Part shown: positions 44,595 through 57,029 of the stretch, in pieces
Layout of the letters: each line of letters begins with the position of its first letter
Numbering within the stretch: the first letter of the stretch is position 1
Assembly: GCA_009760855.2 (NCBI GenBank)
Contig: WPIO01000007.1
Span: 7,120,501-7,184,500 of the forward strand
Source of the DNA: Cristatella mucedo
Lineage: Eukaryota > Bryozoa > Phylactolaemata > Cristatellidae
Length of the DNA: 64,000 nt
Direction of reading: 5' to 3'
Notes under the pieces: generated by a model
Databases searched by the model: none
Told to the model about the DNA's origin: nothing
The model's input: only the letters and a program-made list of their open reading frames with translations
Translations under genes and position numbers: made by a program

Positions 44595-44700
44595 ATTACT
44601 AGCCATTCGATCGTGCTTCTTTTGCAGCAAATGTCTAAAGTGCCTAGAATTAGATTGTTCTCTTCAGGGTCCTATATCAAATGCATTATTATTGTCATAA
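44595..44700 (+). mobile_element. LINE-A tail inside the hAT-like element
   Basis: cattcgatcgtgcttctttt, the hairpin remnant (aaagtgcctagaattagatt) and ATTATTATTG. It post-dates the hAT-like element. Confidence 0.7.
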
Positions 44701-44711
44701 TAATTAATTAG

Positions 44712-45151
44712 GCCGGATCCAACTATAAATAACTAGGGTGGCTTTAGGCCGGGCTGGAGTGCTAGCTAGGGCCTATCTGGCATAAAGGCCGGATTTTACC
44801 GACCTCTGCCTTAACACTGTCTGGCGAAAATCCGTAACGGCTAAGGGCTCCCACCGCTAGCCACGCGCAAAGCAAAGTCGCAGTTCTAAAATCGCACTGC
44901 GAAACGCGAGAAGCAAAATCGAGCACAATAAGGGTAACCAGTCGACTCAAAGCAAAAAGCGGCCGAAAGATAGCTCGTGCCTCGAAAACTCGTTAGTTTC
45001 GATACTCGTAAGTCAAAGTACGTCCATAATGAAGGGGAGGAAAACCAATGATGCTACGGATCCATCAATAAATAACTAGGGGGCCGCTAAGCCTGACTGG
45101 AGCACTAGCTAGGCCGGATCTGGCCTAAAGGCCGGAGTTTGCCGACCTCAG
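44712..45151. repeat. Duplicated hAT right-terminus (direct repeat, about 95 bp)
   Basis: Two direct copies (44712-44812 and 45056-45151) share ggatcca..ataaataactaggg, ctagctagg, aaaggccgga and ccgacctc. Each ends in the hAT terminus CAGAGGTCGG when reversed. Two elements of the family have apparently landed together, or one end was duplicated. The 243 bp between them holds no recognised gene. Confidence 0.6.
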
Positions 45152-45159
45152 AGCTAGAG

Positions 45160-45245
45160 GTAGAGTATAGACAGTGAATACAAGGGGCCTAAGACCGAAC
45201 CATGAGATGAACCTCATAATGTAAGGGCTCTCTAGATGACCGGCA
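45160..45245 (-). mobile_element. LINE RT fragment, right of the hAT insertion
   Basis: Minus-strand translation gives HGSVLGPL-type sequence that precedes the YADD segment at 44083-44271. The two pieces join in the correct LINE order. Confidence 0.55.
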
Positions 45246-47500
<2,255 letters not shown>

Positions 47501-47504
47501 ATTA

Positions 47505-47690
47505 GCGGGAGCACAGATTGTGGAAGTTTGCTTCGGGGGCAATGTACTCGCACTTCGAGACACATGTCACGGGTTCAAGTCGAGCAGCAGGCGATTGTCA
47601 ATTGCCCACTGCATGCGGGTGTGGCATTCTTAAGGCCCTTCGGCTGCTATAGAAGTGAGGCTCGTGAATCGGCCAGTATTTACATTTACT
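47505..47690 (+). mobile_element. SINE-1 copy in the plus orientation
   Basis: B box gggttcaagtc, then ggcgattgtcaattgcccac, tgcatgcgggtgtggcattc and ggctgctatagaagtgaggc, matching the reversed order of the other copies. Confidence 0.55.
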
Positions 47691-47767
47691 TTTTCATTTG
47701 CTAGTAAATAAAATACGTTGAAGATATGAGATTCAGATGTTAAGCTGTCACATTTACATTATATTTT

Positions 47768-49145
47768 ATAATGTAATGTAATGTATCTCCGTCTGTAGCT
47801 TCACAAAGCCACAACGACTATGTGGGTGTTAAGCAGGAGAGTTTTTTTTATATCGCATTCACAGCCTGTGTGACTTTTGGTACACATTCCTAAGCCAACA
47901 TATTTATTCTCATGCAATAGAGTGAAATTGAGAAGCATAGCTAAGTCATGAGAGCAGCTGAGGATGTGAGTAGCATATAACCGCCGCATCAGCACAGCTG
48001 GAAAGGATGTACCATAGTCGGCAGCAGGAAATAAGAATTGTAGAAGTGAGTTCTGCAGTTTAGAAGCTGCAAAGTAAAACTTTCCGTCACCAACCGTCTT
48101 TGAGCGTAGGAGCGTGACAGCTAATTTATTGTCTGTTAATAACCTAAGGGCACGAGGAGGCCGTAGCTGGTGCAGCAGCTCAGCAGTACATCAAGGAGCC
48201 AGGCCGTGGTGGGCCTTATGAGTCATTATAAGAACTTGACTCTATCCGCTGATCAACCGGAAGTCATAGAAGCTCCTTCAGAGAACGGAACGCATCGTCT
48301 AACCTCTGGGATTTGTAAACTAGCCATGCTGCCATATTCATCCCCAGCTGCAGTTGCATAGCCTATTTTTTCGGTAGCCCAGTCAAAAGGTATTTACAAC
48401 AATCTAGCTGAAACAGAACCAAGGAGCTAGTTGAAGTTTTTGCAAGCCACCGTAGAAGACAGCTCTTAATCTTAGATAGGGACCGGACGCGATGGATAGC
48501 TGCGGAAGCAGTCTTATCAACGAACCTTTCAAAATTTAGGCAGATGTCAATGAAGATATCCAAATTCGGAGCACATGGTGATGGTCGCACAACAGCATTC
48601 ACTATAAGAAGAGCAAAGAATTTTAGTGCAGCCACAAGCTTGCGGTGTCCTAAGAGTAACAGTTTTATTTTATCGTCGTAAGGTATAAAAAACTTGCCGA
48701 CATCCAGGATCGAACGTCTGCAAACCAAGCATTTAGTTTATCTGTCGCAGTAGCCGATTGTGGCGGTTTAAATGACAAATGCAGCTGAGTATCGTCAACA
48801 CAAAACTGATAGCCTATTCCGTGGGGTCGAAAGACTTTTCTCGGAGTTTGAGTGAAGACATGACGAATAGCGAAGAACCGAGGACGGACCGCTCCACCGG
48901 TGACTGGTCTGGTGGCTGAGACCTGACTCCATACGGTGCGGATTAAACACGATCGGACAGGTACAATTTTAACCACGAAAGTGCCTTGTCAGCCAGACCA
49001 ATCGTTACTCTCAATCGTTCAAGTAGGATATTATAATAAATATTGTCAAAGGCAGCTGATAGATCTAGCAGTGCTAGGGCAGTGAAATTCCAGTCATCGT
49101 TGATACATAGTCTGTCATTGGTTACACGGAGGAAATCAGTTTATG
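47768..49145 (-). mobile_element. LINE-B, long decayed copy
   Basis: Starts with the AATGT tail (47768-47784), then the LINE-B 3' end and, on the minus strand, HGIGYQFCVDDTQLHLSF (YADD changed to CVDD), VRPSPCAPNLDIF and ITALALLDLSAAF-like sequence near 49060. Many stops. Confidence 0.85.
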
Positions 49146-49369
49146 GTGTACTATAGTGTATAGTGAACTAAGTGTGTTTGTTATTTAAGCCATCATTGTA
49201 ATGACCGCTACGAGATTGCAGAGGTTTAGAGAAGGCAAACAGCTTGCGAAGTTGTGGTCAGCATGAAGGTCACAGCAGCTGGCATGCATGTAAGAGTTTT
49301 TACAGCAATTGGCTGGATAAGTGATATGCGATCATCGTGCTCAATTCATTTTAGTCCACTGATACAATA

Positions 49370-49440
49370 TTAAAAGAACAGAACTGCCGAATCAACAGCT
49401 TCATGTATATGGGGACAACAGAGCCTGTAACTGTATTTAC
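49370..49440 (-). mobile_element. SINE-1 3' fragment
   Basis: ccgaatcaacagcttcatgt and ggacaacagagcctgtaact resemble the 3' third of SINE-1. No head. Confidence 0.4.
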
Positions 49441-49526
49441 AACATTTAAGCTTTCACGAACATCTCCTTAGCTAGAAACAGCTTCAAAGAGTATTATGAG
49501 TGTCGAAGAACGTGGAATGAGATGGT

Positions 49527-49638
49527 CATACTTTTCCAAGACCAAATTTTCTCATACAACTGCATATACTTTTCCAAGACAAAATTTTCTCATACAACTG
49601 CATATACTTTTCCAAGACAAAATTTTCTCATACAACTG
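49527..49638. repeat. 38-bp tandem repeat, three units
   Basis: Units start at 49527, 49563 and 49601. The second and third are identical (catatacttttccaagaca ... catacaactg) and the first lacks two bases. It is contiguous with the 5' edge of the LINE-A copy. Confidence 0.95.
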
Positions 49639-49639
49639 C

Positions 49640-51880
49640 ACTTTTTCATCTTCAATTATTACCAAATCTTGCTTACCTGACCTCATGCAGATCTCATTCA
49701 GTCTACAGTGTGTGCCTGCCCCCTCCTCCTCTAAAATCACGTGTGAATCGCGAAACATCAAGACCATTGACATTGATGCTGTCCGTGCGAGAATATCTTC
49801 CTCGCCTCTTCTGCTCAGTCCCCCTTCGATGTCATCATTGGTAGATAGCTACAAAACGACACTAGCTGACACGCTCAACGAGTTTTCACCTCTGACTACG
49901 TGCACTGTACGCCCTCAAGCAAACGGCCTATGGTTTACCAGAGACAGTAAACTAGCTAGGTCTACTAAGCATAAGATAGCCAAGATCAGGGAGTCCATCC
50001 CTGCGATGGCAGCTTCCCCCTAGAATGTTGTCCCTTGATTCCTGGCTGCACATCAATGTCTACATTTAAGCAGATCAATAGTGATCTCGTCCTGAAGTTA
50101 ATATCCCAATCAAAGAAAACAACAAGTCCTTTGGGCCCTATTCCCACTGCCCTGCTTCTACGTTGCATTGATCTGCTGCTGCCATGCATAACTAACATCA
50201 TTAATATGTCATTAGCCTCAGGTCATGTCCCAGCACCTTTCAAAAAAATGCTGTAGTCAGGCCACTTCTCAAGAAAGCGACACTAGACCAAGAGAACCTG
50301 AGCTTCTACCGCCCAATCTCCCTTCTATCATTCCTATCAAAGACACTGAAACGAGTCGTGGCAAACCAGCTGAACTCACATATTGCAACTTCTAACCTTG
50401 CTAGTAAGTTCCAGTCTGGATTTAGTGCTAATCACTCCACAGAATCAGCATTGCTTAGGGTGTACAAGGACCTAGTTGGGAATTAAGACATGAGTAGATG
50501 CATCTCTGCTTGTTTTTCTCGATCTTTCGGCAGCTTTTGATACTATCGATCACCAAGTCCTTCTTGAGTGCCTCTCATCTTGCCTGGTCATCTCTGGCAG
50601 TGCTTTGCAATGGTTCAGGTCCTATCTCAGCAGGGGATTCCAGACTATTGATGTGCATAGACAAAGATCATCAGAGGAACCTCTGAAATGTGGGGCACCT
50701 CAGCGCTCCATGCTTGGTCGGGTTCTTTTCACGGTTCATGCTCTCCCTCTTGCCGATGTGCTTGCCAAGCACAATCTAGGCTTTCATTTCTATGGGAAAG
50801 ACACTCAGTTGTACCTTTGCTTTGATCCCTCCCAGCCCTCGAGCACGTCCAATTCTCTCAACTCCCTTGCTGCATTTATTGATGACATCCACACATGGAT
50901 GGCAGCAAATTTTCTTACACTGAATTATGATAAAACTAACTTACTAGTTATGAACAAACCAAATGTGATTCAGAAATTGAAGATGCTCAAAGTCGGCTCT
51001 GCCAGCGTATATCCCGTTGAATCTGCACGAAATCTAGGTGTATTGTTCCAAAGTGACCTTTCGTTAGACGACCACATTAGCACCACAATCAAGTCTGCCT
51101 ACTTTCAGCAAAACAACATTGCTAAAATTTGGGCTTGTTTAGATAAGCATACCACGTCTACGTTGGTCCTTGCATTTGTGACATCCCGTCTGGACTTCTG
51201 TAACTCACTGCTTGCTGGCCTACCCGCATGTGCAATAAGGCGATAACAGCTGGTGCAAAACTCCGCAGCTAGGCTTGTCTGTCGTGAGCGTCGCAGTTGC
51301 CACATCACACCACTTCTCGCCAACCTGCACTGGCTACCAGTCAAGCAACGGTTCGACTTTAAGGTTTTGTCGCTCACTTTTAGGTCCCTTCATTCTTTGG
51401 CTCCAGCCTAGCTATCAGATCTACTCCCCCACCAGGCCAACCAACGTACCACCCACTTTTCGAAATCAAACTGTTCACGTATACCTCGTACAAACCTCAA
51501 ATCCTTTGGAGACCGTGCATTTAGTTCGTATGCTCTCAAAGCCTGGAACTCACTCCCGACTTTTGTCAAAACATTTCCTGACTTGACTATATTTAAAAAG
51601 AACTTAAAAACGCACATATTATTTAGGACAGCATTGAGTGGGTCCCTGTGATTCATCCTTTGTGTGCCTATACATGCTGACACTGTGCATGCTGCCACTT
51701 ACCACACTTGCATGCTGACCCTGTGCATGTCACCCTTAATCATGCTATTCATGTTGTTTATCAAGCATGCTATTACTCACGATTCAATCGTGTTTCTTTT
51801 TGAAGCAAGTGTGAAGCGCCTAGAAAGAGATCAAGTTCTCCGAGAGTGCTTTATCAAGTGAATTATTATTATAATAAATT
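49640..51880 (+). mobile_element. LINE-A copy with internal deletion
   Basis: Begins with LPDLMQISFSLQCVPAPSSS, the end of the endonuclease region. It passes DIDAVRARISSSPLLL, then jumps from STKHK to IAKIRESIPA, so roughly 300 bp are deleted relative to the copy at 12.9 kb. RT motifs follow: AAFDTIDH (frameshifted, about 50530), FYGKDTQLYL (YADD changed to YGKD). It ends with the hairpin and ATTATTATA. Stops include a TAA after CAIRR. Confidence 0.9.
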
Positions 51881-52360
51881 TGTCTCATGTAAATTTAGCT
51901 TTAGCCAGTATGTGAACGATGCAACTTTTCCTATGGCCGTCTCTCTAACTAACAAGATCCTTTTTTGGAAGTATGCCAATATCCTAAACGAGTTTCGCAA
52001 GAGAGGAACTTGGGAGAGTTGCTCTCATACGAAAGCTTGTTCCTGAAACCGTAACTTCGGTGGCTATCCCTCACTTACAGTAGTGTAAAAAAAAATTCCA
52101 ATGCAGGATTAATGGGCCGATCACTGTACTCAGCACAGCTTGTATTAAGGCCACTAATTGAAGTCTTTTATCAACTCACAACAATTATGTCTCAGCACCT
52201 TAAATTATGGGAATTATTACTGTGCTTTAGCTAATACTTATTTTGAAGGAATATCTAATCTTTTTAAACATTACTTATGCTTTACGTGCTAATGTCAGTC
52301 TGCAGCACGACGTCTGACGATTCTTCGGAGCTGGTGTTTAGTTGCACTGGTGTAAAGGTA

Positions 52361-52545
52361 GTGCCATTAACGCCTGCTGGTCTGGCCCAGTGGTCGAGGT
52401 GTTCGCCTTTAATGACCAAGGTCAAGGTGACTGTATCTGTTAACCGATGTCATGGGCTTGAGCCCCTTGGCATATGTAAAGCACCTGTACAGAGATTAAG
52501 TTCTCGTAGGGGGCTATATGAATAAATTATATATATTTATATTAT
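52361..52545 (+). mobile_element. SINE-2 copy in the plus orientation
   Basis: A box (tggcccagtggtcgaggtgt), B box (catgggcttgagccc), then gtaaagcacctgtacagaga and ttctcgtagggggctatatg. The tail drifts to AT repeats. This copy shows the complete order head, B box, hairpin, tail in direct reading. Confidence 0.7.
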
Positions 52546-53486
52546 ATTAAACATTATGTTGTCTCTTATCTTGATTGCTGTATTCCTTTAGTGCAAATAT
52601 CTGGTCCCTCCCGGCCTGAACAGATTCTGGGTGGGTACCTCTAGTAATAAAGCAATTTCTTACTATAGAATGGTTCACTGTGTACTCAAGCAGTGAAATG
52701 GCAACGGATGCAAAATTAGATTAACAGCTAGCCGTACTAACGGTGATACTACACCTGCTAAAAATCTGGATCTTGCTCCTATTGTCCCTATTACAACTGA
52801 CAAAAGTACAATATAATTATAATAACAATGATAATTGGGACCCATTGACGTGGGAAGCTGCATGGCCTGGATCGACTCAAAGTTGAGTTGCCCTGCGGCA
52901 CAGCAGCAAATCATCGCCCAGCATATTGTCCAGCCTCTTCCCCTGCGCTTGCCAAGGTCAAGGGCCATAGAAAGGTTCTGGCCATACCTATGAGCAGAGA
53001 TAAGAGAAGGGAAGCACGAGGAAGAGGAGAGGAGAGAACAGAGCGGAAAACATTTACACGGGCCAACCATTTATTGGAGTGCGTTCAGTCGCAAGAGATG
53101 CTGTACCCCCACTTGACAGAGAGTGCTGACAAGCATGTGACTCGTACCTCTCACTGCCCACGGCAGTGAGAGGCAATCACTCAGATTCTCATTGGCAAGA
53201 CTTTTTGCAGCTGGATCCTATCGGTTTTCTTTGGCTTGCCACTCCTCCCCCCCCCCCCGGGCTGCAAGTAAAGCACCACGTCATTATGCATGCTTTGTCT
53301 GTGCTGGGCTCTAGCTGGACGTCCGCGCATAGTTATTAGGCACGTGTCCTTGATCAACCGCCATCGTCCTATCGATGCGCTAGCTTGCGATGGCTGTCTA
53401 CTAGCTCTCAATTCCACCGGAGAAAAGGAACAGAGTGGTTAAGACAGGCAGACGTCTCAGACGTTGCCTTCTTTGTTCCCTTGCAG

Positions 53487-53593
53487 CTGCAATAGTCTTC
53501 AACGTTGAGGATCACAGACAGCATCTGCTCAACCTCGAGGGAGCACTGCTGCTGCTGCTGGTGTCAGCTAGACAGGCACCGCTGTGCAGATAA
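53487..53593 (+). CDS. Possible terminal exon of an unidentified gene
   Basis: A strong acceptor (pyrimidine-rich tract ending ttgcag) opens a frame that reads IVFNVEDHRQHLLNLEGALL and further Leu, ending at a TAA at 53591. The composition is that of a real exon, and two bases at its start would complete a split codon. No family is recognised and no upstream partner exon was found. It ends 97 bp before the ATG of the SH3 exon. It could instead belong to the 5' leader of that gene. Confidence 0.3.
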
Positions 53594-53689
53594 AACTTGA
53601 ATGAATGAGCTCACATTCATAGCACCAGCCCAGCAGGTGGCAGCAGTAGCAGCGAGACGGTGCTCATCAGCAGCAGACGACATGGCTGT

Positions 53690-54511
53690 ATGGACGACGA
53701 CCACGAGCCCCTGCTTGGCCGGCAGCTCGAAGAAATGAACAAGTCTCCCTCTGCTGCCACTGCCGCCGAGGCACGGGGCGGGCACTCGGGATTGTCGAGT
53801 CTGAGAGTGTTGTACGACTTCAAGTACGTCAGCCCCGAGGGCAAGGACATCGCCATAAAACAGGGTGAGAAGCTGACTCTGCTCGACAAGACGGACGCTG
53901 ACTGGTGGAAGGTGCGCCGCTTTAAGACACCCTTCTACGTGCCTGCCAACTACGTGACAGAGATTGTGGCCCCCTCTGGCCACGGCGTGGGCGGCGACGG
54001 GATGAACGTGTGGGAGTCGGCGATGCGATCGCGCGACATTGCTGAGTGGACGAGTGGCAGCCTCCTTGGCCTCGGCGCTGCCTCCGCTGCTTGGCAGCTG
54101 CGAATGTCGGCTTCGTGGTCGGCGCTCGACGGCAACGGCAGCCCTGCAGATGATCAGGCCCGCCACTGGCTGCCACCGGCTGAAGATGTCGTCGAAGGCT
54201 CTGCGCGGAGGACGGCAACGGCAGCAGGCTCTGACCCGCCTGCAGAGCTCACCAACGGCCATCATGCTGCCGAAGCTGCCATCGACGGTCACCGAGCCAG
54301 AGGCCGCACAAGCGTGCTGAGAAAGCGGCCGGTGAGCGCTCGCATCGAGAAGGCCGGGCGGCTGAGCCTTGCATCGTTCTCGGTCGGGACCCGAGGCAGC
54401 TATGCAGCCTCTGTCGACACCGGCACTCCGGCTATGAGCGTCGATGCCCCCGCCAGCCGTCGTCATGCCATCAACGGCGGCCGAGACAGCGAAGTAGGGA
54501 GTGCAGAGGTG
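53690..54511 (+). CDS. SH3-domain exon of an ARHGAP9/12/15/27-type Rho-GAP
   Basis: The frame from the ATG at 53690 runs 289 codons to a stop at 54556. A gtaagg donor at 54512 in phase 0 suggests an exon ending there. Residues about 38-92 form an SH3 domain with LYDFKY, a long RT loop, IKQGEKL, the tandem Trp of DADWWKV and the FYVPANYV end. This arrangement (IKQGE ... DDWWQV ... FYVPAQYV) is typical of the N-terminal SH3 of ARHGAP12/15/27. Those proteins inactivate Rac/Rho-type GTPases through a C-terminal RhoGAP domain, usually with WW and PH domains between. The rest of the exon is low-complexity, rich in Ala, Arg, Ser and Gly. No WW, PH or RhoGAP sequence was seen downstream, so the gene may run out of the window. 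Coding GC is far above the surroundings. The frame is open upstream to 53609, so a start further upstream or an acceptor there is possible. Confidence 0.7.
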
Positions 54512-54779
54512 GTAAGGGCAAATGAGCGCTGCCGAGGCATGCGCGGGTGCTTGTGATCGCATGCCGGTGTGCAGCGAGGGACTTGATGCTCAGCCAACCC
54601 TGCACAAACGGGCAAACACGGCCGCCATCGCAGAGCCAGCTCGTGCACAGGGCTCGGGCTGGGCTCGGTGTGAATAGGCATTGCTTTATCGAGGTGCTGC
54701 CCCTCAATTGGCTATTCACACGAGCCGTAGCACCCTTCCTCTGAGCATGTAAACTTGTTTTTGGTAGAGCCATTGATCG

Positions 54780-54831
54780 GCATAATGCCGGCGAGTTGGT
54801 TCGCCGGCATTATGCTGCTCCCAGTGGGAGC
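54780..54831. other. Two adjacent perfect hairpins
   Basis: The first has 15-bp arms (54780-54794 and 54801-54815) and a 6-base loop gttggt. The second has arms gctccc (54817-54822) and gggagc (54826-54831) with loop agt. They begin about 220 bp after the SH3 frame's stop. No transposon family is recognised. Confidence 0.85.
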
Positions 54832-55499
54832 GGTGCCTTCTCTTGCTCATTGGCATGCTAGCCGCCGCCCACCATTGCTACCACAATGAGAGTCTTTCTG
54901 TAATCATGGGAGTGGACCGACGATCGGTATGACCTTGCTAAGCCTCAGAGTGCACATTCGTTCATCCTGCTGATAGAGCAAAACGATCGATCGCCGTCGT
55001 GGAGCCTGATTGAGACATCCTTCTTAAATATGATAAGCGCACAGTTTACTTGCAATTAGCTAAAGAGGAGACCACGGCCCAATTTGACGGTTGATTGGTT
55101 CGCCTTTTGGTCCCATAGCACGATGGTACCGGCCCAGCCTGACAGACTGCACAGGCACCCAGGCGCCGGCTCCTGCCAGTTGGCCTTTCCTTGCAGGCCC
55201 GGTATCTGCGAACTTCGTAGTGTCGTCCAGTCATGAGAATTGCATTTGCATGCAATTTGAATATGTGCATGCAATTTCAATATCTGCTGCCATTCTAGTA
55301 TCAGTTTTAGGCCCCCAACACTATGCTTCAGTTGGCTTACATGTTTGGTAAACCAATATTACCAGTAAGTGATGATGCTCCCGTATTGCAAAAAAACAAA
55401 TTGTGACACGTTTGTAATTTCCGTTTGATATGACCCAGAAAATACCCTGCACTGAGACTCTATGACCGAGGTATCCAAGGGTGTTTCTGAGACGTCTGG

Positions 55500-55825
55500 A
55501 AGGTGCGTTTTTAGCTATTTTTTTTTTATAAATGTGTGGTCAGGAAATGTTGTAATGTCAATCGAGAGTGGGCTGGAAGCATACTCACTAAATGCATGGT
55601 CTCCAAAGGATTTGAGGTTGGCTCAAGAATTAACGAAGCGATTTGAATCAGAAGAACGGCGCTACGGTGCAAAGCGTGATTGGGGATTGGTTCTGTCTGA
55701 TAGGTCGACTGAGGCCAGAGACGAAAGGGACCTACGAGTGAGTGAGAAAACCTTAATGTGGATACGTTGCTTGATTGGAAGCCAGTGCCGGTTGGTGAGA
55801 AGTGGTGCACTGTGAAAACTATGAA
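55500..55825 (-). mobile_element. LINE-A 3' coding fragment
   Basis: Minus-strand sequence for the C-terminal LINE region (PLLADLHWLPV-like to LKTHLF-like). No tail. Confidence 0.75.
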
Positions 55826-55884
55826 ATTCGAGACAAACAAGCCTAACTAAAGTAAACTAAAGGCTAGCAAGTTTAACATTACTT

Positions 55885-56345
55885 CTCAGATCTACTCCCC
55901 CACCAGACTAAGCATTGTGCCACCCACTTTTCGGAATCTAACTGTTTACCTATACCTCATACAAACCTCAAATCTTCTGGAGACCGTGAAATTAGTTCGT
56001 ATGCTCCCAAAGCCTGGAACTCACTCCCGACTTACACCACGACATCTCCTGACTTGACCACACTTCATAAGAAACTAAAAATGCACATATTTATCGCAGC
56101 ATTTTGAACGCTGTTTTAGTGGATCCCTGCGATTCGTCCTTAATGTGCTTATGCATGCGGACATTGTGAATGCTGCCACTAACCATACTTGCACACTGAC
56201 CCTGTGCATGTCACCCCTAACCATGTTATTCTTGTTGTTTATTGAGCATACTACCACTAACCATTTGATCGTGCTTCCTTTGCAGGAACCGGAAGGCACC
56301 TAGAAATAGATTGAGTTCACTAAGGGCACTTCATTATTATTTTTA
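55885..56345 (+). mobile_element. LINE-A 3' end, opposite orientation
   Basis: From ctcagatctactcccccacc through the stop, the 3' untranslated region and a diverged hairpin (aaggcacctagaaatagatt) to TTATTATTTTTATTT. Confidence 0.8.
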
Positions 56346-56490
56346 TTTAAAACCCTCATTTTACATAGCGGCAGAGGAGCCTTAACATCTATCCCCACCG
56401 CTTTCAGTCTGCAATAAAGAATCGCCCACTTCAGGGATTGAACCCACAACTTGGGTCGCCAAGAGCGAGACCTTACGCCTGGGCTAAGAC
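56340..56490 (-). mobile_element. SINE-1 copy
   Basis: tagcggcagaggagccttaa, then ctatccccaccgctttcagt, B box (ggattgaaccc) and head (cttacgcctgggctaagacc). It abuts a LINE-A tail at its left. Confidence 0.65.
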
Positions 56491-56649
56491 CTAAGTCCAA
56501 CTGCAGAGTTTTCTGCCAACTGCAACGGCAACTGCCTTATTGCACTAGCCGGTAGATCTGCAAGCAGTGAGCGACACAAGTCGAGCCGGGATTTAAAAAA
56601 TGCAAGAACCAATTTGAACGTGGTATTCTTGTTTATTATATCCCTGAAA

Positions 56650-57025
56650 ATTATTACGATGTCGCGTAAGTGAAAGCAGGCAGACTTGACTGTGGAGCTG
56701 ATGTGGTCGTCTCGTAAAATGTTGGTTTGGAAGAGGTCACCTAGATTTTGTGCAGATACTGTAGGAGATATGTCGGCAGAGTCGAATCTGAGCGCTATGT
56801 TTCCAATTACTGAATTATTATAGGCTTGCCCATAACTAGTTAGTTGGTTTTATCATTCCATTTGAGAGGAATTGCTGCTATCCATATGCGGATGTCATGG
56901 GCATAGAGGCGAAAGCCTAGACTGTGCTCGGAGATTATATAGGTAAGAGGGAGAGTAAAAGTTATGAAAAGAAGCAGATGTAGCACAGAGCCCTGAGGTA
57001 TCCAGTACCTCTGCGGTTCCTTTGC
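56650..57025 (-). mobile_element. LINE-A RT fragment
   Basis: Minus strand: YWIPQGSVLHLLLFITFTLP, then HSLGFRLYAHDIRIW (YADD region changed to YAHD), then NLLVMGKP-like sequence. Both ends truncated. Confidence 0.75.
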
Positions 57026-57029
57026 TGTC

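Larger units (their letters stand above)
44272..45151. mobile_element. hAT-like non-autonomous element inside a LINE
   Basis: The left end reads caggtcggcaaagg and the right end, reversed, reads ctgaggtcggcaaactccgg. These match the CAGNGGTCGGCAAA termini of hAT elements. Flanking 8-mers ggctagag (44264-44271) and agctagag (45152-45159) look like the 8-bp target duplication hAT makes. The LINE reading frame is interrupted exactly between the two flanks. A second copy of the right terminus sits inside at about 44712-44812, and a LINE-A tail is inserted at 44595-44700. Confidence 0.6.

Noticed and set aside
53564-54562. 332-codon minus-strand frame opposite the SH3 exon
   Set aside because: Antisense shadow of a GC-rich coding exon. 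The plus strand carries a clear SH3 domain and splice sites.
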